DNA of 64,000 bases from Candidatus Dactylopiibacterium carminicum (GTDB taxonomy: Bacteria; Pseudomonadota; Gammaproteobacteria; Burkholderiales; Rhodocyclaceae): positions 1 to 64,000 of the forward strand of contig NZ_MDUX01000013.1 in NCBI RefSeq assembly GCF_014736495.1, in the 5' to 3' direction. Each line of letters starts with the position of its first letter. The stretch's first letter is position 1. A program made the position numbers and the translations under genes. The notes beneath the pieces were generated by a model, which had not been told where the DNA came from, ran no database searches, and saw only the letters and a program-made list of their open reading frames with translations. Below are positions 51,708 to 61,297 of the stretch, piece after piece.

Positions 51708-53888
51708 ATGGCCGGCCTACTCAGTATTTCGCTTACCGGTATCAACGCAGCCCAAGCGGGGCTGAGCACCACCGCGCACAACATCGCGAACGCGAAGGTT
51801 GATGGCTATAACCGTCAGCAGGTGGTTCAGGGCACTGCGGATCCGATGTTCTCGGGTGTTGGCTTCTTCGGCCAGGGCACCCGGGTTGATACCGTACAGC
51901 GGGTCTACAGCCAGTTCCTGGCTTCACAGGTGCTCTCGGCAGATACCGCGCGCGCCCAGTACGAGACCTACTACAACCAGATCAAGCAGGTCGACAACCT
52001 GCTTTCCGATACCACCGCCGGGTTGAACCCCGCGCTGGACTCCTTCTTCGAAGGTGTGCAGCAGGTGGCGGCCGCCCCTTCCAGCGTGCCCTCGCGCCAG
52101 TCCATGCTGTCGTCCTCGGAATCCCTCGTCTCGCGCTTCCAGGCCATGTCCGCACGCCTGCAGGAAGTCCGTGACGGTGTGGAAGTTCAGATCACCCAGG
52201 TCGTCGATGAAATCAACGTCCTGGCACAGAAGATCGCGGATCTGAACCAGAAGATCGTGATGGCGCAGGCCGCAGGTACGGGTGTGCCGGCAAACGATCT
52301 GCTAGATGCGCGGGATCGCGCCGTGGCGGATCTCAATGCCAAGATCAAGGTCACCACCACGACCAACAACGCGGACGGCACGGTGAACATCTTCATCGGC
52401 AGTGGTCAGCCCCTGGTGATGAATACCGACGTGTTCAAGCTTTCCACGGCCCCCTCGTCGGTGGACCAGAACCGTGTGCAGGTCGGCGTTCAGCTGGCAA
52501 GCGGCGGTGTGGTGACCATTCCCGAGGATCTGCTGACTGGCGGCGAACTGGGTGGCCTGATCAGCTATCGCGCGGAAGCGCTGGATGCGGCCGAGAATTC
52601 CCTGGGGCGTATCGCACTGAGCCTGGTCACCCTGTTCAATGCGCAGCACAAGCTCGGCCAGGACCTCAACGGTGACATGGGCGGCAATTATTTCGTGGCG
52701 CTGCAGGCTGCCATGCAGAATTTGCCGAATCTCACCACCGGCAATACCTCGACGGCCAATCTGTCGGTCAGTGTGACCAGCGTGGCCGGGCTGACCAACA
52801 GCGACTATGTGCTCAGCTACGACGGTAGCACCTATACCCTGGCCGAGGCCTACACGGGCAAGGTGGTGTATTCCGGTAGCCAGATGCCCGGTCAGGCGAG
52901 TACCCAGACCGCTGGGACGTCCGGTGCCGTCTTCAGCATGACGCCCACAAGCAATGCCACGGGCGGCGCGCAGAACTACAACATCAGCTACGACGGTACG
53001 AACTACACGATCAGCAAGGCCAATGGCGGTGGGGTGGTCTATTCGGGCGCGCTGCCAGCCACGGTGGAAGGCATCGTCATCAATCTGGCCAGCGGCACGC
53101 CGGTTGCCGGCGACAGTTTCAGCCTGCAACCGGCTGTCGATGGCCTCTCGATCAGCGGCACCATGAGCGCGGGCGACCGCGTGCTGATCCAGCCCACGCG
53201 CTATGCCGCGCGGGACATCTCTCTGGCGATCAAGGATACCTCCCTGATCGCCGCCGGTTCGCCAGTCCGTGCCACGGCGGCCAACACCAACTCGGGCACC
53301 GGCTCACTGACACAGCCTGTGGCTACCAGCCTGAATGGCATCCTGCCCGATGCGGCGGCCCACATCGCCACGCCGATCACGCTGACCTTCGATGCCGCCA
53401 ACAAGCAGTTTGTCGTCACCGGCGCCACGCCGGCCACGATTCCTTATGACCCGGTCAGCAATGCTGTGGGTACTGAATTCACGCTGGACGATCCCGCGCT
53501 GAAATTCACCATCGCGGGCACGCCGTCGAATGGTGACAGCTTCACCATCGACACCAATGTCGGCGGCGTGACCGATTCGCGCAACGCCAGCGCGTTGTAT
53601 GGCCTGCAGAGCACCAAGAACATGCTGGGGGGGACTGCGACCATTGGCTACGCCTATTCGCAGATGGTCAGCAAGGTAGGCACCCAGACCAACCAGGCCA
53701 AGATCAACGCGGAAGTCCAGCAGGGCCTGCTGGACCAGGCGGTGGCCGAGCAGCAGAGCCTCTCAGGCGTCAGCCTGGACGAAGAAGCCGCCAACCTGTT
53801 GCGCTACCAGCAGGCCTATCAGGCCAGTGCCAAGGCGCTGAGCATTGCTCAGACGCTGTTTGACGACATCCTTTCGATCATGAGGTGA
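51708..53888 (+). CDS. flgK: Flagellar hook-associated protein 1
   Basis: Hook-filament junction protein exported by the flagellar secretion system. The 726-residue product has the conserved N-terminus SISLTGINAAQAGLSTTAHNIAN...DGYNRQQV and C-terminus ANLLRYQQAYQASAKALSIAQ, both coiled-coil, with a long variable central domain. It is longer than the E. coli protein (about 550). AGCAGGAGA precedes the ATG. It is followed directly by flgL; no other flagellar gene is visible. Confidence 0.96.
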   Translation: MAGLLSISLTGINAAQAGLSTTAHNIANAKVDGYNRQQVVQGTADPMFSGVGFFGQGTRVDTVQRVYSQFLASQVLSADTARAQYETYYNQIKQVDNLLSDTTAGLNPALDSFFEGVQQVAAAPSSVPSRQSMLSSSESLVSRFQAMSARLQEVRDGVEVQITQVVDEINVLAQKIADLNQKIVMAQAAGTGVPANDLLDARDRAVADLNAKIKVTTTTNNADGTVNIFIGSGQPLVMNTDVFKLSTAPSSVDQNRVQVGVQLASGGVVTIPEDLLTGGELGGLISYRAEALDAAENSLGRIALSLVTLFNAQHKLGQDLNGDMGGNYFVALQAAMQNLPNLTTGNTSTANLSVSVTSVAGLTNSDYVLSYDGSTYTLAEAYTGKVVYSGSQMPGQASTQTAGTSGAVFSMTPTSNATGGAQNYNISYDGTNYTISKANGGGVVYSGALPATVEGIVINLASGTPVAGDSFSLQPAVDGLSISGTMSAGDRVLIQPTRYAARDISLAIKDTSLIAAGSPVRATAANTNSGTGSLTQPVATSLNGILPDAAAHIATPITLTFDAANKQFVVTGATPATIPYDPVSNAVGTEFTLDDPALKFTIAGTPSNGDSFTIDTNVGGVTDSRNASALYGLQSTKNMLGGTATIGYAYSQMVSKVGTQTNQAKINAEVQQGLLDQAVAEQQSLSGVSLDEEAANLLRYQQAYQASAKALSIAQTLFDDILSIMR

Positions 53889-53892
53889 TGTG

Positions 53893-55110
53893 ATGCGTAT
53901 CAGCACATCCATGCTCTACAGCACCAACGTATCGAGCATCAACCGCCAGCAATCCTCGTTGCTCCACAAACAGCAGCAACTGTCCACCGGGCGGCGCGTG
54001 GTTTCCCCCAGCGACGATCCAGTGGCAGCCGCACGCGCGCTCGAAGTTAGCCAGTCGATCGCCCGTGTAGGTCTGGAAACGAAGAACCAGGGCACCGCGA
54101 TGGATTCCCTGCGCAATCTGGACAGTCAGCTCGGGGCAGTCTCGGACGTGCTCAATTATGTGCGCGAACGCCTGGTGCAGGCGGGCAATGGCTCGCTCAG
54201 CGACGAAGATCGCAAGACCATGGCGACCGACATCCGTTCCCAGTTCGAAAGCCTGATGGGCGTGGCCAACACCCGAGATTCGGATGGCGAATACCTGTTT
54301 TCCGGCTATCAGGGGGAAGTCCAGCCCTTCACCGGCAGCATTGCCGGTGTCAGCTATCAGGGCGATCAGGGGACCCGTACCCTGCAGGTTTCCAGTACTC
54401 GCCATATTCCGACCAGCATCAGTGGCAACGAGCTGTTCATGAACATCTCGTCGGTCAATGGCGTGTTCAGCACCAGCGGCACGTCCATGACCGCGGCGAT
54501 CAGCGATGGCAAGGTGTCCGGTCCGGTGGCCTACGACGGCGGGCAATACGGGATCCGTTTCACCTCGGCGACGACCTTCGAGGTATTCGACACTGTGGCG
54601 GACCCGACCATGAGCGGCACGCCGCTGTTGACCGGCACCTATACCGACGGTGAAGCCATCAATCTGCCCGATCCCGGCAATGCGGCCACGGCCCAGATCC
54701 AGATCAGCATCTCCGGCTCTCCAGCCGTCGGGGATACTTTCAATGTCACCCCGGGCAGCAGTACCGACATGTTCGGCATTCTGCAGAACATCGTCGTCGG
54801 TCTGGAAAGCGTTACCGACCCGGAGGGGTACAAGCAGATGGTTGCCGACTCCCTCGGGCAACTCGACAATGCCCTGGAGAACGTGTTGCGGCTGCGTTCC
54901 CAGGTCGGCTCGCGTCAGGTTGAGGTCGAAGCGTTGCAGAACATCGGCGCTGACCTGAAGATCCAGTACGCGGATCGACTGGAACGGCTGGTGGGGCTGG
55001 ACTACGTCGAGGCCATCTCGGACTTCCAGCAGCAGAGCACCTACCTGGAGGCCGCACGCAATACCTTCTCCAAGATCTCCGGGCTGTCGCTGTTCAACTT
55101 TATCTCCTGA
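53893..55110 (+). CDS. flgL: Flagellar hook-associated protein 3
   Basis: Second hook-filament junction protein. The 405-residue product starts MRISTSMLYSTNVSSINRQQ with the STGRRVVSPSDDPVAA block and ends in a flagellin-like C-terminal coiled coil. The GTG three bases earlier is possible, but the ATG at 53893 gives the family start. It is four bases after flgK and under the same sigma-54 promoter. Confidence 0.95.
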   Translation: MRISTSMLYSTNVSSINRQQSSLLHKQQQLSTGRRVVSPSDDPVAAARALEVSQSIARVGLETKNQGTAMDSLRNLDSQLGAVSDVLNYVRERLVQAGNGSLSDEDRKTMATDIRSQFESLMGVANTRDSDGEYLFSGYQGEVQPFTGSIAGVSYQGDQGTRTLQVSSTRHIPTSISGNELFMNISSVNGVFSTSGTSMTAAISDGKVSGPVAYDGGQYGIRFTSATTFEVFDTVADPTMSGTPLLTGTYTDGEAINLPDPGNAATAQIQISISGSPAVGDTFNVTPGSSTDMFGILQNIVVGLESVTDPEGYKQMVADSLGQLDNALENVLRLRSQVGSRQVEVEALQNIGADLKIQYADRLERLVGLDYVEAISDFQQQSTYLEAARNTFSKISGLSLFNFIS

Positions 55111-55120
55111 GGCCTCTGCC

Positions 55121-55561
55121 ATGCGCCGGTACTTGCCCTGCCTGTTGATCGCATTGCTGCTGCCAGCATGCAACATCTTCTCGGGCAACATCCCGGGCAA
55201 GCACTCCATCGTTCCCAAGGGAGGCGTGAATCTTCTCCCGAACTACAGCATCGCCTATGCCGACATGGTGAACGTCGGCCTGCTGGTGGGCGCGGTCTAC
55301 ATGATCACCGATCCCACCGCACCGACCTGGGCGATCACCGAAACCCGCCTGCCGGACCAGCGCGTGCTCTACGCGCTGGACAAGCAGTATCTCAGTCAGG
55401 GCGGGGACGGCGAGGCGCGCTACGTGGTGGCCCGGCGTGCCGAAGCATTGGCGCGCGAACAAGGGCTGAGCGGCTATCGCATCGAGCGCTACGAAGAGGC
55501 CATCGACTCCCGCCTCTGGCTGCCGCGCCGTACAGCCTACGCGGAAGTCCGTCTGCTCTGA
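55121..55561 (+). CDS. Predicted lipoprotein of unknown function
   Basis: A 146-residue protein with a lipoprotein signal (MRRYLPCLLIALLLPAC, cysteine 17). The mature part has a short hydrophobic stretch (MVNVGLLVGAVYMI) and a charged C-terminal half (AEALAREQGLSGYRIERYEE). No family recognised. It starts ten bases after flgL, so it may be cotranscribed, but a flagellar role is not shown by the sequence. Confidence 0.65.
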   Translation: MRRYLPCLLIALLLPACNIFSGNIPGKHSIVPKGGVNLLPNYSIAYADMVNVGLLVGAVYMITDPTAPTWAITETRLPDQRVLYALDKQYLSQGGDGEARYVVARRAEALAREQGLSGYRIERYEEAIDSRLWLPRRTAYAEVRLL

Positions 55562-55760
55562 GATTTCCTCCATCCAGTGCCTGGTCATATTGGCGGATCC
55601 GCAAGCCAAGGCCTGCGGCTGTGCGCCATGTACGGCGGCATTCGGGCAAGGCTGATGCCGGCTTGTGGACATCGCGTTCTGCACTGGTGCGTGTCGCAGC
55701 CGGCCTGCCGATGAGGAACACGTTTTGGGGGCCGGGCAGATAAATTTTGCGCCACCTATT

Positions 55761-55794
55761 GCGTATTTATATACAGTGCTGTATAAAAATACAC
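55761..55794 (+). promoter_or_regulatory. Two SOS (LexA) boxes, back to back
   Basis: CTGTATAAAAATACAC (55779-55794) matches CTGT-N8-ACAG in seven of eight positions; GCGTATTTATATACAG (55761-55776) has a perfect right half and partial left half. The two are two bases apart, and their inner halves form the perfect palindrome TATACAG-TG-CTGTATA. They lie directly before the lexA ribosome site, indicating LexA autorepression. Confidence 0.8.
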
Positions 55795-55809
55795 TCAAAG
55801 GAGGCCGCC

Positions 55810-56448
55810 ATGCGCCAAGAACTTACCCGCCGCCAGCAGGACATTCTCGATTTCATCCGCGAGCAGATCGCACGTAACGGCATGCCGCCCACTCGTGCGG
55901 AGATTTCGGCGGCCTTCGGTTTCGCCTCTCCCAATGCCGCCGAAAGCCATCTGCGCGCGCTCGCCAGCAAAGGGGTGATCGTGCTGGAGTCCGGCTCGGC
56001 GCGCGGCATCCGCCTGCCGGCTGGCTGGCGTGCGGAAGTCGAGGACGAAGCCACCGGGCTGCCACTGATCGGTCGCGTGGCTGCTGGCTCGCCCATCCTT
56101 GCCCAGGCTCATGTGCAGCGTCATGTGGCCGTCGATCCACAGATGTTTTCGCCGCGAGCCGATTACCTGCTCACGGTGCGTGGCCTGTCGATGATCAATG
56201 CCGGCATTCTCGAAGGCGATCTGCTCGCCGTGCATGCCACGCCGCAGGCCCGCGAGGGGCAGATCGTGGTCGCCCGCGTGGATGACGACGTCACCGTCAA
56301 GCGCCTGCACAGCCGGCCCGAAGGCCTGATCGAACTGCAGGCCGAAAACCCGGATTTCTCGCCCATCCTCGTCGATCCGGCGCGTCAGAGCTTCGCCATC
56401 GAAGGGATCGCCGTGGGCCTGATCCGCGCCGGCGTGACCGCTTTCTGA
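55810..56448 (+). CDS. lexA: SOS repressor LexA
   Basis: Self-cleaving repressor of the SOS response. The 212-residue product has the N-terminal winged helix ([15 protein letters not shown]...[11 protein letters not shown]), the cleavage site Ala92-Gly93 in RVAAGSPIL, Ser127 in RGLSM and Lys164 in VTVKRL. The frame is open upstream to 55747, but AAAGGAGG and family alignment support the ATG at 55810. It is behind paired SOS boxes; a small ORF follows it. Confidence 0.96.
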   Translation: MRQELTRRQQDILDFIREQIARNGMPPTRAEISAAFGFASPNAAESHLRALASKGVIVLESGSARGIRLPAGWRAEVEDEATGLPLIGRVAAGSPILAQAHVQRHVAVDPQMFSPRADYLLTVRGLSMINAGILEGDLLAVHATPQAREGQIVVARVDDDVTVKRLHSRPEGLIELQAENPDFSPILVDPARQSFAIEGIAVGLIRAGVTAF

Positions 56449-56487
56449 GTTTCCCGATCCTGTCCGTGTATTTCCAGGAGCTTCATC

Positions 56488-56649
56488 ATGAATTTCCCAC
56501 GCTTGCGCAACACCAACCGCCCTGCCATTCCCGCCGTCACCCGTACCGTGATCCGCCCGCTCGCCCTGCTGGACGTGGTGCGCCGTCGTGGGCGCAGTTG
56601 GGGGCTGCTCGCCCAATACGAGGAAGCCCGCCTCGGCTTGCCGCGCTGA
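56488..56649 (+). CDS. Small arginine-rich protein downstream of lexA
   Basis: A 53-residue open frame starting MNFPRLRNTNRPAIPAVTRT and ending GLLAQYEEARLGLPR, with about ten arginines and no signal or membrane segment. CCAGGAG lies nine bases before the ATG. It starts 39 bases after lexA on the same strand and would share its SOS regulation (inference). No family recognised; it could be a short regulatory peptide or a chance frame. Confidence 0.45.
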   Translation: MNFPRLRNTNRPAIPAVTRTVIRPLALLDVVRRRGRSWGLLAQYEEARLGLPR

Positions 56650-56755
56650 CGGGGCCGATGCCTTTCTCCATCTTCAGGCCCGGGGCGAACTGCCGCGATC
56701 CGTCGCCATGCGGCCGGTTGGTGGCTCGTCGTTCGGTTGAGTGGATCCCCAAAAA

Positions 56756-58096
56756 TCAAGCAGCTTGTGGCACGGCCCCCAGCCGTTGCCAGGCAGGCCA
56801 TGTGTCGCTTTCAAAGGCAGCGAGCGCGTTTGCATCCGTGATTTCCGCGTCGAGGACACGCACCGCTGCCAGGAGCGCGGCGCCACGCAAGGCGGGGTCG
56901 CTGTCCAGCGCATGTGCGGCGAGCATCGCCGCGCGGCTGGCGGGCAGGGCGGAACCGATGGCCGGCGCGGCCACCCAGCCGTAGTCCCGCCCTTCCGCCG
57001 CCGCGCGCCACAAGGCGCGGTTGAGCGCCTGAGCCGGGGCCGCATCCGGTCCTGGCAGGCAGGGATGGAGATGACCCGCCCATAGCAAGATCTGGCAGGC
57101 CTGGTTGAGTAGGCCGCCGCGTCCGGCGTAAGCGGGTAGCGTCAGCAGTTGGCTGAAGGCGGCCGGGCGGCGGGTGGACAATGCTTGCAGCAGTGGCGAG
57201 AAGACTTCCGCCGCGCCGTCGACCGGACCGATGCGGGTGTTGAAGCGCAGGGCGCCGCCGGCGGGCGCGCCCGGCAGTGCGATGAAACGCTGTACCAGCA
57301 GCGCGGCACGGTGTTCCGCTGGCGTGAGCGGCTTCGCGTCGCGCTGATGGATGTCGCGGCGCAGCGTCTGGTTGCGGGCGATGTCCTTGGCGGTCTCACG
57401 CAGCGCCGTATCGGCGATGGTGCCGATCACGGCCTGCGCACCGCCGGGCAGCGATACCGCATCGATGTTCTCCAGGGGCGTGGCGCTGCCGACGTAGGTG
57501 CAGCCCACGTCGGCCGCTGCCGCGATCACATCGGCCACATGCAGGGGTTCCCAGTGTTCGCCGAGGAATTCATGGGCCAGGTAGCTCGGGGGCTGCCGCA
57601 TTACCTGATCGAGCTGTTGCCCCAATTCCGGTACCACCACGAACTGGCCTGCGCCGCCATCGCGCAAGCCGCGCAACAGATCGAGCCCCGAAGCCAGGCC
57701 CGGCGTTGCACCGGCGATTTCCGCGCTGCGCCGCAGCACGCGCTGCATCGCCATCATCGGTGCGCTGCCGGGCTGGCTCATGTAGGCCAGGCACGCGATG
57801 CCGCCGGGCTTGAGCCAGCGTTCGATGATGCGCATCACCGCCCGCCGGTTGTCCGGCGAAATCCACGACAGCACGCCGTGCAGCACGATGAAGTCCAGCG
57901 CTGGCAGCGCGTCTTCCTCGGCTTCGGCCAATTCGGCGAAGCTGCGCTGCTGGAAATGTACGTTGTCGAGTCCGGCCGTGCGGTGCCCCAGGGCGGTGGC
58001 GGTGGCGACGAGCCAGGCGGGCGTCAGCTCACGGTGAAAGAACGCCGGATAGGGCGTTCCGGTGTGATAGCCGTCGGTGTGGGCGGAGTTCGCCAT
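56756..58096 (-). CDS. Methyltransferase-regulatory-domain protein lacking the SAM motif
   Basis: A 446-residue protein of the class I methyltransferase plus regulatory domain (PF10119-type) family. Later methyltransferase motifs are present (LDFIVLHGVLSWISPDNRR, LKPGGIACLAYMSQPG) and the regulatory/C-terminal region is full. Between residues 40 and 41 (HRT then AGLDNVHF) the family normally carries about 50 residues with the SAM-binding GxGxG motif I and the acidic ribose-binding residue. These are absent here in frame. It is probably catalytically dead or altered. Neighbours: lexA side and the TonB receptor downstream. Confidence 0.75.
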   Translation of the reverse strand: MANSAHTDGYHTGTPYPAFFHRELTPAWLVATATALGHRTAGLDNVHFQQRSFAELAEAEEDALPALDFIVLHGVLSWISPDNRRAVMRIIERWLKPGGIACLAYMSQPGSAPMMAMQRVLRRSAEIAGATPGLASGLDLLRGLRDGGAGQFVVVPELGQQLDQVMRQPPSYLAHEFLGEHWEPLHVADVIAAAADVGCTYVGSATPLENIDAVSLPGGAQAVIGTIADTALRETAKDIARNQTLRRDIHQRDAKPLTPAEHRAALLVQRFIALPGAPAGGALRFNTRIGPVDGAAEVFSPLLQALSTRRPAAFSQLLTLPAYAGRGGLLNQACQILLWAGHLHPCLPGPDAAPAQALNRALWRAAAEGRDYGWVAAPAIGSALPASRAAMLAAHALDSDPALRGAALLAAVRVLDAEITDANALAAFESDTWPAWQRLGAVPQAA

Positions 58097-58191
58097 GTTT
58101 CAGGAAGAATCGATAAAAACGCCCGGCATTTGTCGGGCGGTGCATGTCAATCGAGCGGGCAGTATGCCACCCGCCCCGGACGGCAGATCTG

Positions 58192-60408
58192 TCAGAACGA
58201 TGCCGTCAGCGTGGCGTAGTAGGCACGCCCAGGCTCATTGTACGTATTGGCGCCGGCCGCCGAGCCATTGCCTTCACGGAACAATTGCTTGTCGAACAGA
58301 TTGCTGATGCCGATACGCCCCTTCAGATGCCTGTTGAAGGTATAGCCCGCGCCAATGCCCCACACCTGGTAGGCCGGCCGATCCCGGAGCGCGGCACTGT
58401 CGGTAACGGCCGCCCCGGTGCTGGCCGCGGTGGTGCGCGGCTTCTGCTTGCCATAGAAGGTACCGGTCACGATGAATGAAAGCGCATCGGTGGGTGCCCA
58501 GTCGAGCGTGGTGTTCACCGTGTATTTCGGGATGATGGACAGCGGCTGGCCGCGCTGGTCCTTGTTGCGCGACATGTAGGTGGCGTTGTTGCTCCAATTG
58601 AGGTTATGCGCCAGCGGAATCAGCAGATTGGCCTCGTAGCCGGCGATCGTCGCATCGGTTGCGTTTTCCCACTGCAGCACGCTGCCGGTGACGAGACCGG
58701 TGGTGTTCAGATTGGTCATGCCCGAGGTGATCTTGTTGTCGTACTTGTTGTGGAAATAGGTCAGACCCGCGTTCCAGCCGTTGTGGGTGTAGTTGATGCC
58801 GATTTCCTTGTTGAGGCTGACTTCCGGGTCCAGATCGGCATTGCCCAGCACATAGCAGGGGTTGGTCATGCCGACCGGGCAGCCGTTGCCCATGCTGTTG
58901 TACAGATAGTAGGGGTTGATCTGGTACAGATTGGGCGCCTTGAAGGCGCGGGCGACGCCGCCCTTCAGGGTGACTTCATCCGTGATCATGTAGGACGCAT
59001 TCAGCGACGGGCTCCAGTTGTCGCCGAATTCGCTGTGGTGGTCCAGACGCAGCCCCGGGGTGAGGAGCAGGTCGGAAATCAGCTCGATGTTGTCCTCGAC
59101 GAAGAAGGAGGTGATGGTGGCGTCGATGTCGGTCGGGCGCTGGTCGGCGGGGAGGACGCCGGGCCAACTGATGCCGGCGGCTACGGCGGCCTGGATCGAG
59201 CGCGGGTCGTCCAGCTTCTGATGGTTCCATTCCACGCCAGCGGTCAGCATCTGGCTGAAGCCGAACTGGAACGGAACGTCGACCTGGCCGTTGAGCGTGT
59301 AGCCGTTGAGCTCGCTGGTGAACTTCTCTGTGGTGTTGATGTTGCCCTCACCGCTGCCCGCGGCGCCTTCGCCCAGGCGCTTGTTCTTGGTGTTTTCGTA
59401 CTGGAAATAGGCGCTGGACTTGCCGAAGGACCAGTCGCCCTTGTGCGTGACCGCATAGGAAGTGCGGGTCATGGTATTGGTCTCCTCGCCGAGGAAGGAG
59501 GCCGGGTTGGTGCCGGTCGCGGCGTTCGGGTCGGTGGCGCTGCTGCCGACGTTGGTGTCGCCCGCGTAGATGTTGCCCTGGCGGGAGTAGCCGGCATCGA
59601 AATCCACCGTCTGGCCAGCCACCGGTTTCCAGCGCAGGGTGGCCTTGACGTCTTCGTTCTTCACGCCTTCGCGGCCTGCGGCGGTATTGGTGACGCCCGG
59701 AGCGGTCTGGCCGACGTTGATGTCCGGCGCATCGGCGTCGGTCTTGTTGTAGTTGCCATAAACGCGGAAGCCCAGCTGTTCGTTGATCGGGCCGCTGAGG
59801 TTGAAGTTGACGCGATTGGTGTCGCCTTCGGCGGAGTCCTCGGGCTGGTTGGTGTACAGCGATACCGAGCCGCGCAGTTCATCCGGGATGCCCTTGGTGA
59901 TGATGTTCACCACGCCGCCCGCAGCGCCGTTGCCATAGCGTGCCGCAGCGGGACCGCGGATGACTTCGATGCGTTCGACTTCCTCGACCGGTACCCAGTT
60001 GCTGTCACCGCGCGTGTCGCGTTCGCCGTTACGGCTGTAGCGCACCGAGTTGCGCGAGGTGACCGGCTTGCCGTCGATCAGGATCAGGGTGTTCTCCGGC
60101 CCCATGCCGCGCAGGTCGATCTGCCGGTTGTTGCCGCGCGCGCCGGTGGAACTGTTGCCAGTGAGGTTGACGCCCGGCATGCGGCGAATGATGTCCGAGA
60201 GGTCGTTGACCGGCGGGCGTTTCTCGATGTCTTCCGCCGTGATGGTGGAAACGCCGGGCATCTGCTTCAGGGTTTCCTCCGCGGTGGCGGTGACCTTGAC
60301 CGTATCCAAGGTGGTTTCGGCTGCTTCTTGGGCATGCACGGCGGCGCCCGGCAGCAAGGCGAGGGCGACGGCGATGGGTTTGAGCTTGAACAGATTGGAC
60401 TTCGACAT
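58192..60408 (-). CDS. TonB-dependent siderophore receptor, FepA/PfeA (enterobactin) type
   Basis: Outer-membrane ferric-siderophore receptor. The 738-residue product has a signal peptide (about 26 residues, ending VHA), a plug domain with the FepA-type blocks QIDLRGMGPENTLILIDGKPV and ERIEVIRGPAAARYGNGAAG, and a 22-strand barrel ending ATLTASF. Sequence and length fit the ferric-enterobactin receptor subgroup. A Fur-box-like palindrome lies upstream in the intergenic region. It is divergent from a two-component system, matching the Pseudomonas pfeA/pfeRS arrangement. No outer-membrane TonB or biosynthesis genes are visible. Confidence 0.92.
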   Translation of the reverse strand: MSKSNLFKLKPIAVALALLPGAAVHAQEAAETTLDTVKVTATAEETLKQMPGVSTITAEDIEKRPPVNDLSDIIRRMPGVNLTGNSSTGARGNNRQIDLRGMGPENTLILIDGKPVTSRNSVRYSRNGERDTRGDSNWVPVEEVERIEVIRGPAAARYGNGAAGGVVNIITKGIPDELRGSVSLYTNQPEDSAEGDTNRVNFNLSGPINEQLGFRVYGNYNKTDADAPDINVGQTAPGVTNTAAGREGVKNEDVKATLRWKPVAGQTVDFDAGYSRQGNIYAGDTNVGSSATDPNAATGTNPASFLGEETNTMTRTSYAVTHKGDWSFGKSSAYFQYENTKNKRLGEGAAGSGEGNINTTEKFTSELNGYTLNGQVDVPFQFGFSQMLTAGVEWNHQKLDDPRSIQAAVAAGISWPGVLPADQRPTDIDATITSFFVEDNIELISDLLLTPGLRLDHHSEFGDNWSPSLNASYMITDEVTLKGGVARAFKAPNLYQINPYYLYNSMGNGCPVGMTNPCYVLGNADLDPEVSLNKEIGINYTHNGWNAGLTYFHNKYDNKITSGMTNLNTTGLVTGSVLQWENATDATIAGYEANLLIPLAHNLNWSNNATYMSRNKDQRGQPLSIIPKYTVNTTLDWAPTDALSFIVTGTFYGKQKPRTTAASTGAAVTDSAALRDRPAYQVWGIGAGYTFNRHLKGRIGISNLFDKQLFREGNGSAAGANTYNEPGRAYYATLTASF

Positions 60409-60489
60409 CTAGCAGTTCTCCAGAGTGACCACGGCCGGGCGTTCGAGAGCGCTTGACCCGAATGCCGCGATAATTAAAATTCATGTTGT

Positions 60490-60504
60490 TGAGAACAATA
60501 CTCA
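60490..60504. promoter_or_regulatory. Fur-box-like palindrome between receptor and two-component genes
   Basis: TGAGAACAATACTCA matches the 7-1-7 Fur pattern (TGATAAT-N-ATTATCA) in 10 of 14 positions. It lies 82 bases before the receptor start and 62 before the regulator start, so iron-loaded Fur could repress both directions. Confidence 0.6.
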
Positions 60505-60565
60505 TTAACCGTTGTGAGTCTTTGTCAAAACGTGCCAGATCTGTGTCAATGAAGCCGGGGTTGAA

Positions 60566-61297
60566 ATGAATGAAGCGTTGCGCATCCTGATCGTGGATGA
60601 CCATGAAGACATCCGGGAGCCGTTGGCGGCCTTCCTTGCGCGCTATGGCCTGAGCGTGAGCACCGAGGCCGATGGCGGGGCGCTGCGCGAGCGCCTGCGG
60701 CGCGAGCAGTTCGATCTGATCCTGCTCGACGTGATGCTGCCGGGAGAGGATGGACTTTCCCTTTGCCGTCATGTGCATGAGCACCACGGCATTCCGGTGA
60801 TCCTGCTCACCGCGATGTCCGATCCGGCCGACCGGATCGCCGGGCTGGAGCTGGGGGCGGATGACTATGTGGTCAAACCCTTCGATCCACGCGAGTTGAT
60901 CGCCCGTATCCGCAGCATCTTCCGCCGTGCGCGCATGGCGCCGCGGGCCCTGTCGCGCCCGCTCGGCGGCAGCCAGTGCTATCGCTTCGCCGACTGGCAA
61001 CTGGATCTGAGCAAGCGCGAGTTACGCCATGCGCAGGGACGCGTGGTCGAACTCAGCGCGATGGAATTCCGCCTGCTCAAGACCCTGCTGGAGCATGCGA
61101 ATACCGTGCTCAGCCGCGAGCGCTTGCTGAATCTGATGAACAAGGCGGATGCGCCCGTCTTCGACCGCAGCATCGACAGCCAGGTCAGCCGCCTGCGCAA
61201 GAAGCTGGAGGACGACGCGCGTCATCCCCGCTTGCTGCGCACTGCCTGGGGTGACGGCTATCTGCTGTCGGCGGACGTGCATCTGCTCGCCACATGA
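60566..61297 (+). CDS. OmpR-family response regulator, PfeR-like
   Basis: A 243-residue receiver plus winged-helix regulator. Receiver residues are Asp11/Asp12, phospho-Asp55 in LLDVML, Thr82 and Lys104 (VKPFDP); the DNA-binding domain occupies about residues 135-240. Its TGA overlaps the kinase ATG (ATGA). Arrangement with a divergent enterobactin receptor matches PfeR, which activates pfeA in response to enterobactin (inference by analogy). Confidence 0.88.
   Translation: MNEALRILIVDDHEDIREPLAAFLARYGLSVSTEADGGALRERLRREQFDLILLDVMLPGEDGLSLCRHVHEHHGIPVILLTAMSDPADRIAGLELGADDYVVKPFDPRELIARIRSIFRRARMAPRALSRPLGGSQCYRFADWQLDLSKRELRHAQGRVVELSAMEFRLLKTLLEHANTVLSRERLLNLMNKADAPVFDRSIDSQVSRLRKKLEDDARHPRLLRTAWGDGYLLSADVHLLAT

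Noticed and set aside
55100-55798. 232-residue minus-strand open frame upstream of lexA
   Set aside because: It overlaps the lipoprotein gene and the SOS-box region, and shows no family similarity.
58606-60456. 616-residue plus-strand open frame
   Set aside because: It is antisense to the TonB receptor gene, which is well supported.
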